NCBI RefSeq assembly: GCF_015234215.1
Contig: NZ_JADEKP010000005.1
Coordinates: 124,001-188,000, forward strand
Direction of reading: 5' to 3'
DNA from: Clostridium chrysemydis
Lineage (GTDB): Bacteria; Bacillota; Clostridia; Clostridiales; Clostridiaceae
DNA length: 64,000 nt
A program made the translations under genes and the position numbers. The notes under the pieces were generated by a model. That model was given only the letters and a program-made list of their open reading frames with translations. It ran no database searches and was not told the DNA's origin. Below are positions 54,858 through 64,000 of the stretch, piece by piece. Position 1 is the first letter of the stretch. Each line of letters begins with the position of its first letter.

Positions 54858-56045
54858 TTACACCTCCTCTTTTAATACTTCATTTATAACTTCCTTTATG
54901 ATAGCTTCCTTAACATCATCGTACTCGCTATCACCGTTCTTTTCATAAAACTCTTTAAAAAGTTCAGATTCTGATTTTACTCTAAAACCTTCTTTAGCAG
55001 ATTCTAAATTAAAGTTATCTTTTTTACTATCTCTAGTTATTATCATAGTGTTTTTGTAAACTGCCCTTATTTTATTCATAGGGTCTATAAGTTCACCTTC
55101 GTCAGTTAATATAGCTTGAATATAATCATCTCTTCCGTCTTTTAATTCTCTGCCCTCTTCTATAATGCTATCTAAATCACCCTTAATATTTCTTAAATCC
55201 CTTATAGGTTTAAGCTCTTTAAAATCTATTTCCATTTCTCTATTTTCACCTATAGAAAGTACAACTACTCCCTTTTTTTGATTTACTTCTGAAAAAGAAT
55301 ATTTAAGAAGTGAGCCTGAATATCTCATAGTATCTCTTCCTATTTTTTGTCTTCCATGAAGATGACCAAGTGCTACATAATCAAAATCTTCAAATATTTT
55401 CCCATCAATAATATCAGTTCCACCTATAGCTAAGGGCCTTTCTGAATCTGATACTTCTATATTAGCTTCTTCATAGCTTGTTATATCATCTTCTCTACTA
55501 CTCATAGTTACATATCCGTGCCCTACAAGTATGTTTCGTTTAGTTTTATCTAAATCTTTATTTATAATATCTAGTGTAGCTTTCATAGAATCGTTATGGT
55601 TTCTTATCTCTTTATCTTCTAATATCTTTCTAACTATAGCTGGGTCTTTATATGGAACTAAATAAAAGTTAACCTCTCCAAATTCATCATTTAATGTTAC
55701 CTTTTTATATAAAGTTTCATACTCACCTGCAATATATAATCCTTGCTTTTCTAAAAGTTTATTACTAAAGCTTAACCTTTCACCACTATCGTGATTACCT
55801 GATATAGCTATTACTTTTATTCCTAAATCTACTGTTAGTTTACTTAAAACTTCGTCTAAAAGACTAACTGCTTCAACTGGAGGTACTGATCTATCATATA
55901 AATCTCCTGCTATTATTAAAACATCAGGTTTTTCTTTTTTAGTTAACTCTAATAATTTATTTAATATTATCTTTTGATCTTCTATCATAGACATCTCATT
56001 TACAATCTTTCCGATATGCCAATCACTAGTATGAATTATTTTCAT
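54858..56045 (-). CDS. sbcD: Exonuclease subunit SbcD (Mre11-like nuclease)
   Basis: A 395-residue metallophosphoesterase nuclease. Metal-binding motifs appear in order: HTSDWHIGK, IIAGDLYDRSVPP, AISGNHDSGERL, and later ILVGHGYVT with VALGHLHGRQ. It is the nuclease partner of SbcC for processing DNA ends and cruciforms. The C-terminal 100 residues hold the capping and SbcC-binding helices, ending in a lysine/glutamate-rich tail. First gene of the sbcDC operon, with GGGAGGG before the ATG. Confidence 0.97.
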   Translation of the reverse strand: MKIIHTSDWHIGKIVNEMSMIEDQKIILNKLLELTKKEKPDVLIIAGDLYDRSVPPVEAVSLLDEVLSKLTVDLGIKVIAISGNHDSGERLSFSNKLLEKQGLYIAGEYETLYKKVTLNDEFGEVNFYLVPYKDPAIVRKILEDKEIRNHNDSMKATLDIINKDLDKTKRNILVGHGYVTMSSREDDITSYEEANIEVSDSERPLAIGGTDIIDGKIFEDFDYVALGHLHGRQKIGRDTMRYSGSLLKYSFSEVNQKKGVVVLSIGENREMEIDFKELKPIRDLRNIKGDLDSIIEEGRELKDGRDDYIQAILTDEGELIDPMNKIRAVYKNTMIITRDSKKDNFNLESAKEGFRVKSESELFKEFYEKNGDSEYDDVKEAIIKEVINEVLKEEV

Positions 56046-56068
56046 AAATACCCTCCCTAAAAATTAAA

Positions 56069-56098
56069 ATAAGGTAGAGATTAAACTCTACCTTTATA
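56069..56098 (-). terminator. Terminator of the DUF1189 gene
   Basis: 9-bp stem (56071-56079 with 56086-56094) between two leftward genes, with a T-rich tail on the minus strand. Confidence 0.7.
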
Positions 56099-56108
56099 TT
56101 TTACTATA

Positions 56109-56897
56109 TTAATTATTTCTCTTCACTAAATCTGATTTTATATCTCTTAAAATAAAGAATATAAATACTATTGTTCCTAACATAAGAGGTAAATCTGAAT
56201 ATGATGTGCTATATAACATATTAATTGGAGTAACTAATATATATATAGGTGTCATCGCATATATAGTTAAAGATGCCATATCTTTAAATTTAGTTCTTAT
56301 TCTTAATGCCATACTTATAAACACACCTATAGCTGTTACTATTAATATATCTAAAATAGTATTTATAAGGTTAAATACTGAGAACATGATAATAGCTACC
56401 GGAATCATAATCTTACTTGTATATTTTACTTGGTCTATTATGTTTTGTTTAGTTAAACCGTTTGGAAATAAATCTGTATATTTAAAAGTCTGATTCATTC
56501 CCCCGCCTTCTATTTCTAGTCCATCTTTAAGTATTAAAACATAAGCACCTTTACTAGGATATTGATTTTTTACTTCTGATGCATTATTTAAATCTATTTT
56601 ATTATCTGCATAAACTAATGCTCCAGCTTCTTCAACCTTTATTGGTGCTTCACTTAAGTTTAAAACTCCATCTTTAATACTAAACTCATTTTTTGATGAT
56701 TCTAATTCAGTTATTGTTTTACTAGTAGCTTCATTTACCTTGTATCCTATGTATACTCCTTGAATAGCACTTACTATTAAAAATAATATAAATCCATATA
56801 AAACTGCACGACCGAAACCTTCTTTTACGTATTTAGGAAATGTTTTTAAGTTGTACAGATTGTTTTTAAGTTTTATAAAAAAGTTATCCCTCTTCAC
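56109..56897 (-). CDS. DUF1189 family membrane protein
   Basis: A 262-residue protein with the DUF1189 layout: one helix near the N-terminus (about 30-52), an extracellular domain of about 100 residues (with GVLNLSEAPIKVEE and YVLILKDGLEI), and four helices in the second half. N-terminal NNLYNLKTFPKYVKEGFGRAVLYG is family typical. Similar proteins (YqgA-like) exist in Bacillus, where the role is unclear. Monocistronic. GGAGAAGAGAAG precedes the start. Confidence 0.85.
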   Translation of the reverse strand: MKRDNFFIKLKNNLYNLKTFPKYVKEGFGRAVLYGFILFLIVSAIQGVYIGYKVNEATSKTITELESSKNEFSIKDGVLNLSEAPIKVEEAGALVYADNKIDLNNASEVKNQYPSKGAYVLILKDGLEIEGGGMNQTFKYTDLFPNGLTKQNIIDQVKYTSKIMIPVAIIMFSVFNLINTILDILIVTAIGVFISMALRIRTKFKDMASLTIYAMTPIYILVTPINMLYSTSYSDLPLMLGTIVFIFFILRDIKSDLVKRNN

Positions 56898-57044
56898 TTC
56901 TCTTCTCCTTTAATTATCTTATTTTGCATATTTTACATATATATCTTATCATATTAGTTAAACATTATAAATTTTATATTTGCTTGTTTAAAAGATTTTT
57001 TACTTGTCAATAATTCTAATATATCACGTTTAGGAGGCGAGTTT

Positions 57045-58208
57045 ATGAAATTTAAAGATATAAAAGTTAAATATAAAAAATCCCTTACGGCATTATTATT
57101 AACTATTGCTACAATATTAATAATATTATCACTTCAAGGTTTTAAGTATAAGTCATTTTTAACAGAGTATAAAAGTTATTTTAATGATAATAAATTTAAC
57201 ACAGCTAGTAATTATTTATCTGAAAACTGTAACTTTAATATTTTCAAAGAGATACTCCTTGAAAATAACTTATCAAATTATTTTAGAGAAAAATTAGAAG
57301 AAGTAAATAAAGGTCTTGAAGCTAAGACTTTAGATTCTGATAATGCTTTTATAATAGCAAACGAAATTAATAAATATAATTTAGCTAAAACAGAAGTTAC
57401 TGATACTTTATCTGTAATCTCTAATAATATTAGTGATAATTCTATTTTAACTAAGGGCATATCTGAATTTGAAAAAGGTAACTTTAAAGAAGCTATAGAA
57501 ACTTTAAGTTCTATACCTAAAGATGATTTATCTTACTCTACTTCAACTAATTATATAGATAAAAGTATGAGCTCTTTAAAAGAATCAATCTTAAAAGAAG
57601 CTTCAAACCTTTCAAAAAATGATTATTATACTAAGGCAATAACCCTTTTAGAAAATAATTTAGACGTCTTAAAAAATAATAAAGATGTCTTAAACAAGAT
57701 AGATGAACTTAAAAAACAAAAAGATGAATATCTAAACACTACAACTAAAAAAGAACCTTCAGCTCAAACATCTAATATAGTAACTAGCCTTAACGCTTCA
57801 AATATAAACTCACTTTGGGTTGAAAGCCTTACTCCATACCTTATATTTGTAGACCAACCCTCTCAAAAGACTTATATCTATAACGGTAAGGTAAATGATT
57901 GGAGCTTAGAAAAAGAAATGCCTTGTTCTACAGGGATAAAAGGAAGAGAAACACCTAGTGGTGTATTTGATATTCGTGAAAAAGGAAATTGGTTCTTCTC
58001 TGAAAAGTACGGTCAAGGTGGAAAATACTATACTCAATTTAAAGGCGATTATTTATTCCACTCTCTTCCTTACGGAAAGGATGCTAAAACAGTAGTAGAT
58101 TATACTTTAGGAACACCAGCTTCTCACGGTTGTATTAGATTAAATTTAGATGACGCTAAATGGATATTTGATAACATTCCAAAAGGAACAAAGGTAATAA
58201 TTAATTAG
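57045..58208 (+). CDS. L,D-transpeptidase (YkuD domain)
   Basis: A 387-residue membrane-anchored enzyme: short cytoplasmic lysine-rich tail, one membrane helix (about 15-33), a helical repeat-like region (40-230) with spaced helices such as GISEFEKGNFKEAIETL, reminiscent of TPR repeats, then the YkuD domain (about 260-387). The active site is SHGCIRL (Ser360, His361, Cys363). Such enzymes make 3-3 cross-links in peptidoglycan or attach proteins to it. The ATG follows TAGGAGGCGAG. A terminator lies between this gene and cca. Confidence 0.92.
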   Translation: MKFKDIKVKYKKSLTALLLTIATILIILSLQGFKYKSFLTEYKSYFNDNKFNTASNYLSENCNFNIFKEILLENNLSNYFREKLEEVNKGLEAKTLDSDNAFIIANEINKYNLAKTEVTDTLSVISNNISDNSILTKGISEFEKGNFKEAIETLSSIPKDDLSYSTSTNYIDKSMSSLKESILKEASNLSKNDYYTKAITLLENNLDVLKNNKDVLNKIDELKKQKDEYLNTTTKKEPSAQTSNIVTSLNASNINSLWVESLTPYLIFVDQPSQKTYIYNGKVNDWSLEKEMPCSTGIKGRETPSGVFDIREKGNWFFSEKYGQGGKYYTQFKGDYLFHSLPYGKDAKTVVDYTLGTPASHGCIRLNLDDAKWIFDNIPKGTKVIIN

Positions 58209-58214
58209 TGTTAT

Positions 58215-58255
58215 AATAACCTTATCTTTTATAATAAAAGATAAGGTTATTTTTT
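58215..58255 (+). terminator. Terminator directly before the cca ribosome binding site
   Basis: 17-bp perfect stem (58215-58231 with 58235-58251) and T-run. The AGGAGG of cca begins at 58256, so no promoter fits between. Confidence 0.9.
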
Positions 58256-58267
58256 AGGAGGAATTAT

Positions 58268-59614
58268 ATGAATATCTTTATTCCAGAAAATGTTCAATTT
58301 ATAATAGATGAGTTTTATAAAAATGGTTTTGAAGCCTTTATGGTTGGAGGGTGCATTCGTGATGCCCTTCTTTTAAAAACTCCAAAAGACTACGATATAG
58401 CAACTTCTGCCCTGCCAAACGATACTATAAGTCTTTTTAATAAAACTATACCAACAGGTCTTAAACACGGAACAGTTACAGTTTTACTAGGCTCTGATCC
58501 CTTTGAAGTTACAACTTACAGAAAAGATGGTGACTACAAAGATAATAGAAGGCCAGATAGTGTTCAATTTGTAACTGATATAAGAGATGATTTATCTAGA
58601 AGAGATTTTACTATAAATGCTTTTGCTTACAATAAAAAGATAGGTCTTATAGATTATTTCAACGGAAAAGAAGATTTAAATAAAAAACTTATAAGATCTT
58701 GTGGCGATCCAGATAAAAGATTTAAAGAAGATGCTTTAAGGATGCTTCGCGCAATTAGATTTTCATCTCAATTAGATTTTTCTATAGAAGATGAGACTTT
58801 AAAATCTATAGAAAAAAATAAAGAACTTTTAGAAAATATAAGCGCTGAACGTATTAGAGATGAATTAACTAAAATTCTTATTTCAAAAAACCCTAAAAAA
58901 GGATTGAATCTTCTAAAAGAACTTAATCTTTTAGAGTATATACTTCCTGAAATAGTTCCATCTGTAGGTTTTAATCAGCACAACCCTTATCATAATGAAG
59001 ACGTCTTTTCACACATACTATCAGTTGTAGAAAATACTCCAAATGATTTAATAGTTAGGTTTTCTGCATTATTTCACGATATAGGTAAGCCTGATTCTTT
59101 CTTCTTTGATGAAAACAACAAAGGTAGATTCTATGGTCATAACACAGTAGGAGAAAAAATAACTAAAAAAGCTTTAAGACGCTTAAAGTTTGATAACAAG
59201 ACTATAGATAGAGTCTCAAAATTAGTTAGAGAACATATGAATGTTTTAGACCCACCTACTAAAGGCGCTATAAAAAGACTTATCGGAAGAGTTTCTTTAG
59301 ATGATATTTATAACCTCTTCTCTCTTCAAGAAGCAGATATAAAATCTTTAGCTATAAATAAAGAACCATTAGCTAAATTTTATGCTATGAAAGAAAAAGC
59401 CATAGAGATAATAAATTTAAAAGAACCTATTTCTATAAAGGATTTAGATATAGATGGTGTCGCATTAATTAAAGAATTAAATATTAAGCCATCTAAAGTA
59501 ATAGGAGAAATCTTAAATCATCTTTTAAGTTTAGTAATCGATGACCCTTCTTTAAATTCATATCCTATTCTTTTAGAAAATGCTACTAAATATATAAAAA
59601 CCTTAGGAAATTAA
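58268..59614 (+). CDS. cca: CCA tRNA nucleotidyltransferase with HD domain
   Basis: A 448-residue class II nucleotidyltransferase that adds or repairs the 3' CCA of tRNA. Marks: FMVGGCIRDALL (G-[GS] motif), PKDYDIATSALP with the catalytic aspartates, LSRRDFTINAFAY, EDALRMLRAIRFSSQL, SAERIRDELTKIL. An HD domain follows (LFHDIGKPD, then HNTVGEKITKKALRRL), as in long bacterial forms. Because the tRNA in this window already encodes CCA, repair is the likely main job. Its end carries the left arm of a terminator. Confidence 0.94.
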   Translation: MNIFIPENVQFIIDEFYKNGFEAFMVGGCIRDALLLKTPKDYDIATSALPNDTISLFNKTIPTGLKHGTVTVLLGSDPFEVTTYRKDGDYKDNRRPDSVQFVTDIRDDLSRRDFTINAFAYNKKIGLIDYFNGKEDLNKKLIRSCGDPDKRFKEDALRMLRAIRFSSQLDFSIEDETLKSIEKNKELLENISAERIRDELTKILISKNPKKGLNLLKELNLLEYILPEIVPSVGFNQHNPYHNEDVFSHILSVVENTPNDLIVRFSALFHDIGKPDSFFFDENNKGRFYGHNTVGEKITKKALRRLKFDNKTIDRVSKLVREHMNVLDPPTKGAIKRLIGRVSLDDIYNLFSLQEADIKSLAINKEPLAKFYAMKEKAIEIINLKEPISIKDLDIDGVALIKELNIKPSKVIGEILNHLLSLVIDDPSLNSYPILLENATKYIKTLGN

Positions 59615-59628
59615 TCCTAAGGTTTTTT
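59597..59628. terminator. Bidirectional terminator overlapping the end of cca
   Basis: 12-bp stem (59597-59608 with 59615-59626) with T-run; the left arm lies in the last cca codons and the right arm abuts the stop of gtrA. Confidence 0.88.
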
Positions 59629-60095
59629 TAATGTTTTAATTCATCTAATTCTTCTTTTACTTCATCAAGTTCTTCTTTAACTTCTTCTACTTCTTCTTTG
59701 AAAACCCAAAGTCTATTAACTACATAATTTAATACCATAACAAATCCTGTAGCTACAACCATAGCAATAAGCTTATTTAGATTAAAGAAGTCAACAGCTA
59801 CATACATTATTAAAGCATTTATGCCTATTCCTACAACATTTAAAAGAATAAATTTTATAGATGCTTTAAGCTTAGCTTTAGCTGAACCTTTGTATTTAAA
59901 TACCCAAATAGAGTTCCATAAATAACTATGAACAACAGCTATACTGTTTGCAATTATATTTGCTGCTAAGTAATATACTCCAAGCCAATTTAAAACTATA
60001 AATAATACCCAACTTATAAGCGTATTTAAAACGCCTACTATAGCAAACTTAGCTACTTTTTTTGATTCTTCTACTTTAGTTGAACCCTTTTCCAT
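59628..60095 (-). CDS. GtrA-family membrane protein
   Basis: A 155-residue GtrA-like protein with four membrane helices (about 13-128) and a charged, repetitive C-terminal tail (EEVEEVKEELDEVKEELDEL). Family marks are KFAIVGVLNTLISW and HSYLWNSIWVFKYKG, then VLNYVVNRLWVFKEE. GtrA proteins are thought to flip polyprenyl-phosphate sugars. It overlaps the glycosyltransferase gene by one base, and the pair probably glycosylates a cell-wall polymer or lipid-linked product. Confidence 0.9.
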   Translation of the reverse strand: MEKGSTKVEESKKVAKFAIVGVLNTLISWVLFIVLNWLGVYYLAANIIANSIAVVHSYLWNSIWVFKYKGSAKAKLKASIKFILLNVVGIGINALIMYVAVDFFNLNKLIAMVVATGFVMVLNYVVNRLWVFKEEVEEVKEELDEVKEELDELKH

Positions 60096-61096
60096 TATTC
60101 AAAGTCCCTCTCTATTTTAGTATCACAGTTTTTAGTTATTTCGTTCGTGATAGGTGCTTTAGTGTTATCAACTCCTGAGTATTCATCAATAAAGTATAGA
60201 GGTCTTCTCTTAACTTCTGTGAATATTCTACCTAAGTATTCCCCTATTATTCCTAAGAATATAAGTTGAATTCCACCGATAAATAACATTACGCATATAA
60301 GACTTGAATAACCTGGCACATCAACACCTGTAACTATAGTTTTAACTACTGTATAAATCATATAAACAAAGGCACAAAATGCTGTTATAGTTCCTATGAT
60401 AGTTGATAATCTAAGTGGTGCAGTTGTAAATGAAGTTATACCTTCTATAGCTAAATCTATTAATTTAAAGTAATTCCATTTAGTTTCACCTGCAACTCTT
60501 GGGTCTCTGTCAAACTCTATATCCTTTTTCTTAAACCCTATTAAACTAAACATCCCTTTAGTGTATCTTTGTTTTTCTGGGAATGCTCTAAGTGCTTCTA
60601 TTGCTCTTCTGCTTAAAAGTCTAAAATCTCCTGTATCTGTTTGAATTGGTACCTTTGATACAGATTGTAGAATTTTATAAAACTTCTTTGAAGTCCACTT
60701 CTTTAGCCACGTTTCGCCGTCTCTGCTTCTTCTTTTTGCAAATACATCATCATAACCTTCTTCATAATATTTAAGCATATCTATTATAAGTTCAGGCGGA
60801 TCTTGTAAATCTGCATCTATTATTGCTACTGCATCTCCTGTAACGTAATCAAAAGCTGCTCCCATAGCAACTTCTTTTCCGTAGTTTCTAGAAAGATTTA
60901 AGTAACATACTCTGTTATCAGTTTTTCTATAGGCTTTTACTATGTCCAAAGAACTATCCTTACTTCCATCGTTAACAAATAAGAACTCTAATTCGTAGTT
61001 TGGAATACTTTCCCCTAGTTTATCTAATCTTTTATAAAGATGTGGCAACGATTCTTCTTCATTATACATAGGTATAATTATAGATAATTTTTTCAT
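60095..61096 (-). CDS. GtrB/DPM1-like polyprenyl-phosphate glycosyltransferase
   Basis: A 333-residue GT2 enzyme with the GT-A domain first: IIPMYNEEESLPHLY, LEFLFVNDGSKDSS, AIIDADLQDPPELI (DxD) and the conserved DPRVAGETKWNYFKL. Two C-terminal membrane helices (about 230-255 and 265-290) end in GIIGEYLGRIFTEVKRRP, the mark of GtrB/PglJ-like transferases. It makes undecaprenyl-phosphate-linked sugar for the partner GtrA. Leftward two-gene operon. Confidence 0.92.
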   Translation of the reverse strand: MKKLSIIIPMYNEEESLPHLYKRLDKLGESIPNYELEFLFVNDGSKDSSLDIVKAYRKTDNRVCYLNLSRNYGKEVAMGAAFDYVTGDAVAIIDADLQDPPELIIDMLKYYEEGYDDVFAKRRSRDGETWLKKWTSKKFYKILQSVSKVPIQTDTGDFRLLSRRAIEALRAFPEKQRYTKGMFSLIGFKKKDIEFDRDPRVAGETKWNYFKLIDLAIEGITSFTTAPLRLSTIIGTITAFCAFVYMIYTVVKTIVTGVDVPGYSSLICVMLFIGGIQLIFLGIIGEYLGRIFTEVKRRPLYFIDEYSGVDNTKAPITNEITKNCDTKIERDFE

Positions 61097-61276
61097 TTTA
61101 ACTTTCCTTTCGAAATAAACGTGTATTATTTTAATTTAGTTCTTTCTAAATTTTTCTAAAATATTACATAAATTTAAATGTCTATAACATTATATCACAA
61201 TAGATTTTAACATCAATACGTCACTTTAATTACTCATATTTTATTAAGAAATTAGCCTTTTATCATTTGAGTTATT

Positions 61277-61316
61277 AGAGAAATGAGCTAAAATTTTTAG
61301 CTCATCTCTTTTTTAT
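61277..61316. terminator. Terminator after addA
   Basis: Stem AGAGAAATGAGCTAAAA with its near-complement (61277-61293 and 61294-61309, some mismatch), T-run on the plus strand. It ends the leftward addA transcript; the better T-run faces the other way. Confidence 0.65.
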
Positions 61317-64000
61317 TTATATTTCTATCTCTTTTTCTAAATAAAATAAGTAAAGGTAACTTGCTTTTACTTTCTTTCCTGTTATTTTTTCTAAAGCTTC
61401 TTTGTAATAATTTAATTGAATCTTATATTTTTTCTCCATCTCTTCTTTTACGTTATCTTTAACGTAATCTGTTTTGTAGTCAACTAAAACAATCTCATTA
61501 TCCTCTTCAAAAAATAAATCTATAACTCCTTGAAGTCTTACCTTTTCCTCTTTTAAGTTATCTGAAATATCATTATTTAATTCTTTTACTGATATTTCTG
61601 TAAAGAAAGGCAATTCTCTATGAATCATTTTATTATTTTTAAAAGCTTCTAAAAGCCTTTTTCCTATATCACTTTTAAAGAATTTTTGTATCTTAAAAGG
61701 GTTAACAGCTTCTAATTCTTCTTTGCTTATAAGTTCGCTATCATACATCTCTTCTAGTTGCTCTTTTATGCTGTTTATATTTTCTATTCTATCGTAATCT
61801 ATTTTTTGCATAACAAAGTGAACTGCCGTACCTTTTTCAGCACCTGATAGACCCTTTTCTTCTTTCATAAAGTTTGGCTTTACAGTAAGCTTTTCTTTAT
61901 AAAGGCTTTCACCTTCGTAGTCTTCAATCTTATCTACGTTTGCTTTCTTTAAATCTGAAACTGAATAGTTACTCTTAATAGTAGTTATTTCACTAAAAGG
62001 GTATTTATATCCTAACCTATGGTTAATTTCTTCACTTATATCTGTACTTGGGCATCTTATAAAGGTATTGTCTATTGCAATTTCGTCCACATCCTCTAAA
62101 GTTTTTTCCACAGATAGCTCTGATTTTTCCCACAGCTTAACTTTCCACATCGAGTTATCAACAACTATAGCTCCTAAAGAAACTCCTATTTTATTTCTTA
62201 AAACTTCTCCGTCTTTATGCTTGCAAAGGGCCATTCCAAGCCAATCTAGATATGATTTGCCTTTAAGCACTTCTGACTCTGATACCCTACTATCTAAAAT
62301 ATTAGCTGCACTATACCACTTTTCCACAGTTTTATCTATATCCCTAGCTGATCCAACTATTATAAGTTTCTCTTTTGCTCTAGTAAAAGCAACATAAAGT
62401 ATTCTCATTTCCTCTGATAGAGTTTCAAGTCTAACCTTTTTCTTTATAGCTTCTTTAGCAATAGTCGGATAACTTAATCTTTTTTCTAAATCTATACAAT
62501 CTGGTCCAAACCCTAAATCATCATGATATAAAACAGGATTATTTAAATCCATAAGATTAAATTGTTTTCCGCTACCAGCTACAAAAACTACAGGAAATTC
62601 TAAGCCCTTACTTTTGTGGATACTCATTATTCTAACTACGTCTTCATTTTCTCCAAGTATCTTAGCACTTCCCATATCTCCTGACGATTTTCTAAGCTTA
62701 TTTATAAAGTTTATAAAATTAAATAGTCCTTTAAAGCTTGTAGATTCGTATTGCTTAGCTCTTTGGAATAATATTTTTAAGTTTGCCTGCCTTAAAACTC
62801 CGTTTGGCATAGCACCTACATAACCGAAATATCCAGTAGTCATATATAAATACCAAATAAATTCATCTATAGGCATATAAATCGCCTTATCTCTCCAAAG
62901 TTCAAGATTAGAAATAAACTTTTGGCATCCCTTTAATAATTTACTAGATACAGAAGCTTCACCATTTGCAATAGATAAAATATTTTCATAAAAATACTTA
63001 CTTTTATCTATCATCCTTATATCTGCAAGTTCCTCTGAATTAAACCCTACAATAGGCGACCTTAGAGTAGCTATTATAGGAACATCTTGCCTTGGGTTAT
63101 CTATAATTTTAAGAAGAGACATTATAGTTCTTATTTCTATAGATTCAAAATATCCTGAGCCTGTATCTGCGTAAACTGGGATCCCTTCTAAGCCTAATTC
63201 ATCAACAAAAACATCTGAGAAGTTTTTAGTAGCTCTTAAAAGTATTACTATATCTTTATATTTAAGAGGTCTGTACTCTCCAGTTTCTTTGTCTACTACT
63301 CTAAACTTTTCATCTCCTGAATTATTCATAAGCTCTTTTATTCTTTTAGCTACTACCCTAGCCTCTAGATTTATAGAGTCTATATCATCTTCCTCATCAT
63401 CAAAAGAACCTGTATCATTTTTATCTAATATATGAAGTTCTAAAGGCCCTCCAACAGTAGTATCTCTTTCTGCTTCTTTAAAACTTGCTCCTAAATTTAA
63501 AGCTTCCTCGTCAGTGTATTCTAAATCCCCAACACTTAAAGACATAGTTTGCTTAAATATAAAGTTGCACCCATTTATAACTTCTTCCCTACTTCTAAAG
63601 TTCTTATAAAGCTGTATAACCCTATCATTAAAACCTTCTTCTCTTTTATAAGAGTTATATTTTCTTAAAAATAGCTCTGGCTTAGCTTGCCTAAACTTAT
63701 AGATACTTTGTTTTATGTCTCCAACCATAAATACATTTGGATTATCTAAATGCTTTCTTGAAACTAAATCTATTATAGCCTCTTGAACGTTATTAGAATC
63801 TTGGTATTCATCTACTAAAACCTCATCAAAATACTCTCTAAATTTAATAGCTACATTTGATGGTATTACTTCATTTTCGTTTCTATCTTCTATAAGGATT
63901 TTTAAGCATAAATGTTCTAAATCATTAAAATCTAATATGTTTTTTTCTTTTTTCTTTTCACTAAACCTTTTACTAAATTCTAAAGTTAACCAAGCTAGTT
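61317..64000 (-). CDS. addA: ATP-dependent helicase/nuclease subunit AddA, 5' part beyond the window
   Basis: 893 codons of a UvrD-type helicase with C-terminal nuclease; the frame stays open to the right edge, so the real start lies outside and the internal ATG at 63728 is not it. Visible motifs from the edge inward: [16 protein letters not shown] (Walker B/motif II), [15 protein letters not shown] (motif III), later [16 protein letters not shown] (motif V), and [15 protein letters not shown] (motif VI). The nuclease end has VDYKTDYV with acidic residues and QLNYYKEAL. AddAB processes double-strand breaks for recombination, replacing RecBCD. addB is expected upstream, outside the window. Confidence 0.96.
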   Translation of the reverse strand, partial: LAWLTLEFSKRFSEKKKEKNILDFNDLEHLCLKILIEDRNENEVIPSNVAIKFREYFDEVLVDEYQDSNNVQEAIIDLVSRKHLDNPNVFMVGDIKQSIYKFRQAKPELFLRKYNSYKREEGFNDRVIQLYKNFRSREEVINGCNFIFKQTMSLSVGDLEYTDEEALNLGASFKEAERDTTVGGPLELHILDKNDTGSFDDEEDDIDSINLEARVVAKRIKELMNNSGDEKFRVVDKETGEYRPLKYKDIVILLRATKNFSDVFVDELGLEGIPVYADTGSGYFESIEIRTIMSLLKIIDNPRQDVPIIATLRSPIVGFNSEELADIRMIDKSKYFYENILSIANGEASVSSKLLKGCQKFISNLELWRDKAIYMPIDEFIWYLYMTTGYFGYVGAMPNGVLRQANLKILFQRAKQYESTSFKGLFNFINFINKLRKSSGDMGSAKILGENEDVVRIMSIHKSKGLEFPVVFVAGSGKQFNLMDLNNPVLYHDDLGFGPDCIDLEKRLSYPTIAKEAIKKKVRLETLSEEMRILYVAFTRAKEKLIIVGSARDIDKTVEKWYSAANILDSRVSESEVLKGKSYLDWLGMALCKHKDGEVLRNKIGVSLGAIVVDNSMWKVKLWEKSELSVEKTLEDVDEIAIDNTFIRCPSTDISEEINHRLGYKYPFSEITTIKSNYSVSDLKKANVDKIEDYEGESLYKEKLTVKPNFMKEEKGLSGAEKGTAVHFVMQKIDYDRIENINSIKEQLEEMYDSELISKEELEAVNPFKIQKFFKSDIGKRLLEAFKNNKMIHRELPFFTEISVKELNNDISDNLKEEKVRLQGVIDLFFEEDNEIVLVDYKTDYVKDNVKEEMEKKYKIQLNYYKEALEKITGKKVKASYLYLFYLEKEIEI

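Noticed and set aside
63728-63730. ATG at MVGDIKQS as start of AddA
   Set aside because: It lies inside helicase motif III, and the frame continues upstream through the DEYQDSN motif to the window edge.

Overview
The window is a very AT-rich piece of a clostridial chromosome. Support for that: almost every gene has a strong purine-rich ribosome binding site, rho-independent terminators are dense, and the gene content fits a strict anaerobe. Examples are a CpI-type [FeFe] hydrogenase, rubrerythrin, a clostridial conjugated bile acid hydrolase, proBA without a PUA domain, phosphatidylserine decarboxylase and a DegV protein. The bile salt hydrolase points to a gut-associated Clostridium sensu stricto relative. 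I cannot name the species from the sequence alone. No rRNA, CRISPR array, insertion sequence or prophage is visible. One tRNA (Arg, anticodon ACG) is present.

Layout. 1-5 kb: an HD-GYP c-di-GMP phosphodiesterase, a small unknown gene behind two LexA/SOS boxes, a GerMN-like anchored protein and a NatAB-type exporter. 5-9.4 kb: an osmoprotectant (OpuC-type) ABC system with a permease fused to its binding protein, a HAD phosphatase and an SDR enzyme. 9.4-18.7 kb: an autoregulated PadR gene coupled to a divergent SEDS-like membrane protein, bile salt hydrolase, a TraB/GumN lipoprotein, an ElaA acetyltransferase, proBA, and an ABC exporter pair enclosed by a 79-bp direct repeat. 19-29 kb: small charged proteins, a YjiH transporter, a COG3044 ATPase with a DUF1836 regulator, a haemolysin III-like protein, YbaK deacylase, a CPBP protease and an asymmetric ABC-F protein.

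29-36 kb: a five-gene exopolysaccharide operon matching Bacillus ydaKLMN (membrane GT-C-like protein, degenerate GGDEF receptor, DUF2334, GT2 synthase, BcsB-like protein). With the HD-GYP protein it suggests c-di-GMP control of a surface polymer. 36-41 kb: HAD phosphatase, hydrogenase, phosphatidylserine decarboxylase and an orphan Card1/Can2-like CARF nuclease. 41-49 kb: a polyol-phosphate (teichoic-acid-type) cluster with the ABC exporter TarGH, two CDP-polyol transferases, TarIJ for CDP-ribitol synthesis, and PssDE-like glycosyltransferase halves. 49-64 kb: tRNA-Arg, a soluble histidine kinase, DegV, rubrerythrin, SbcCD, a DUF1189 protein, an L,D-transpeptidase, Cca, a GtrB/GtrA pair, and AddA running off the right edge.

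The best candidates for something new are the SOS-boxed small gene, the CRISPR-less CARF nuclease, the PadR plus HAAS-SEDS pair, the direct-repeat-flanked ABC cassette, and the ABC-F protein with one dead composite ATP site. Family assignments come from motif recognition by eye; no database search was run.
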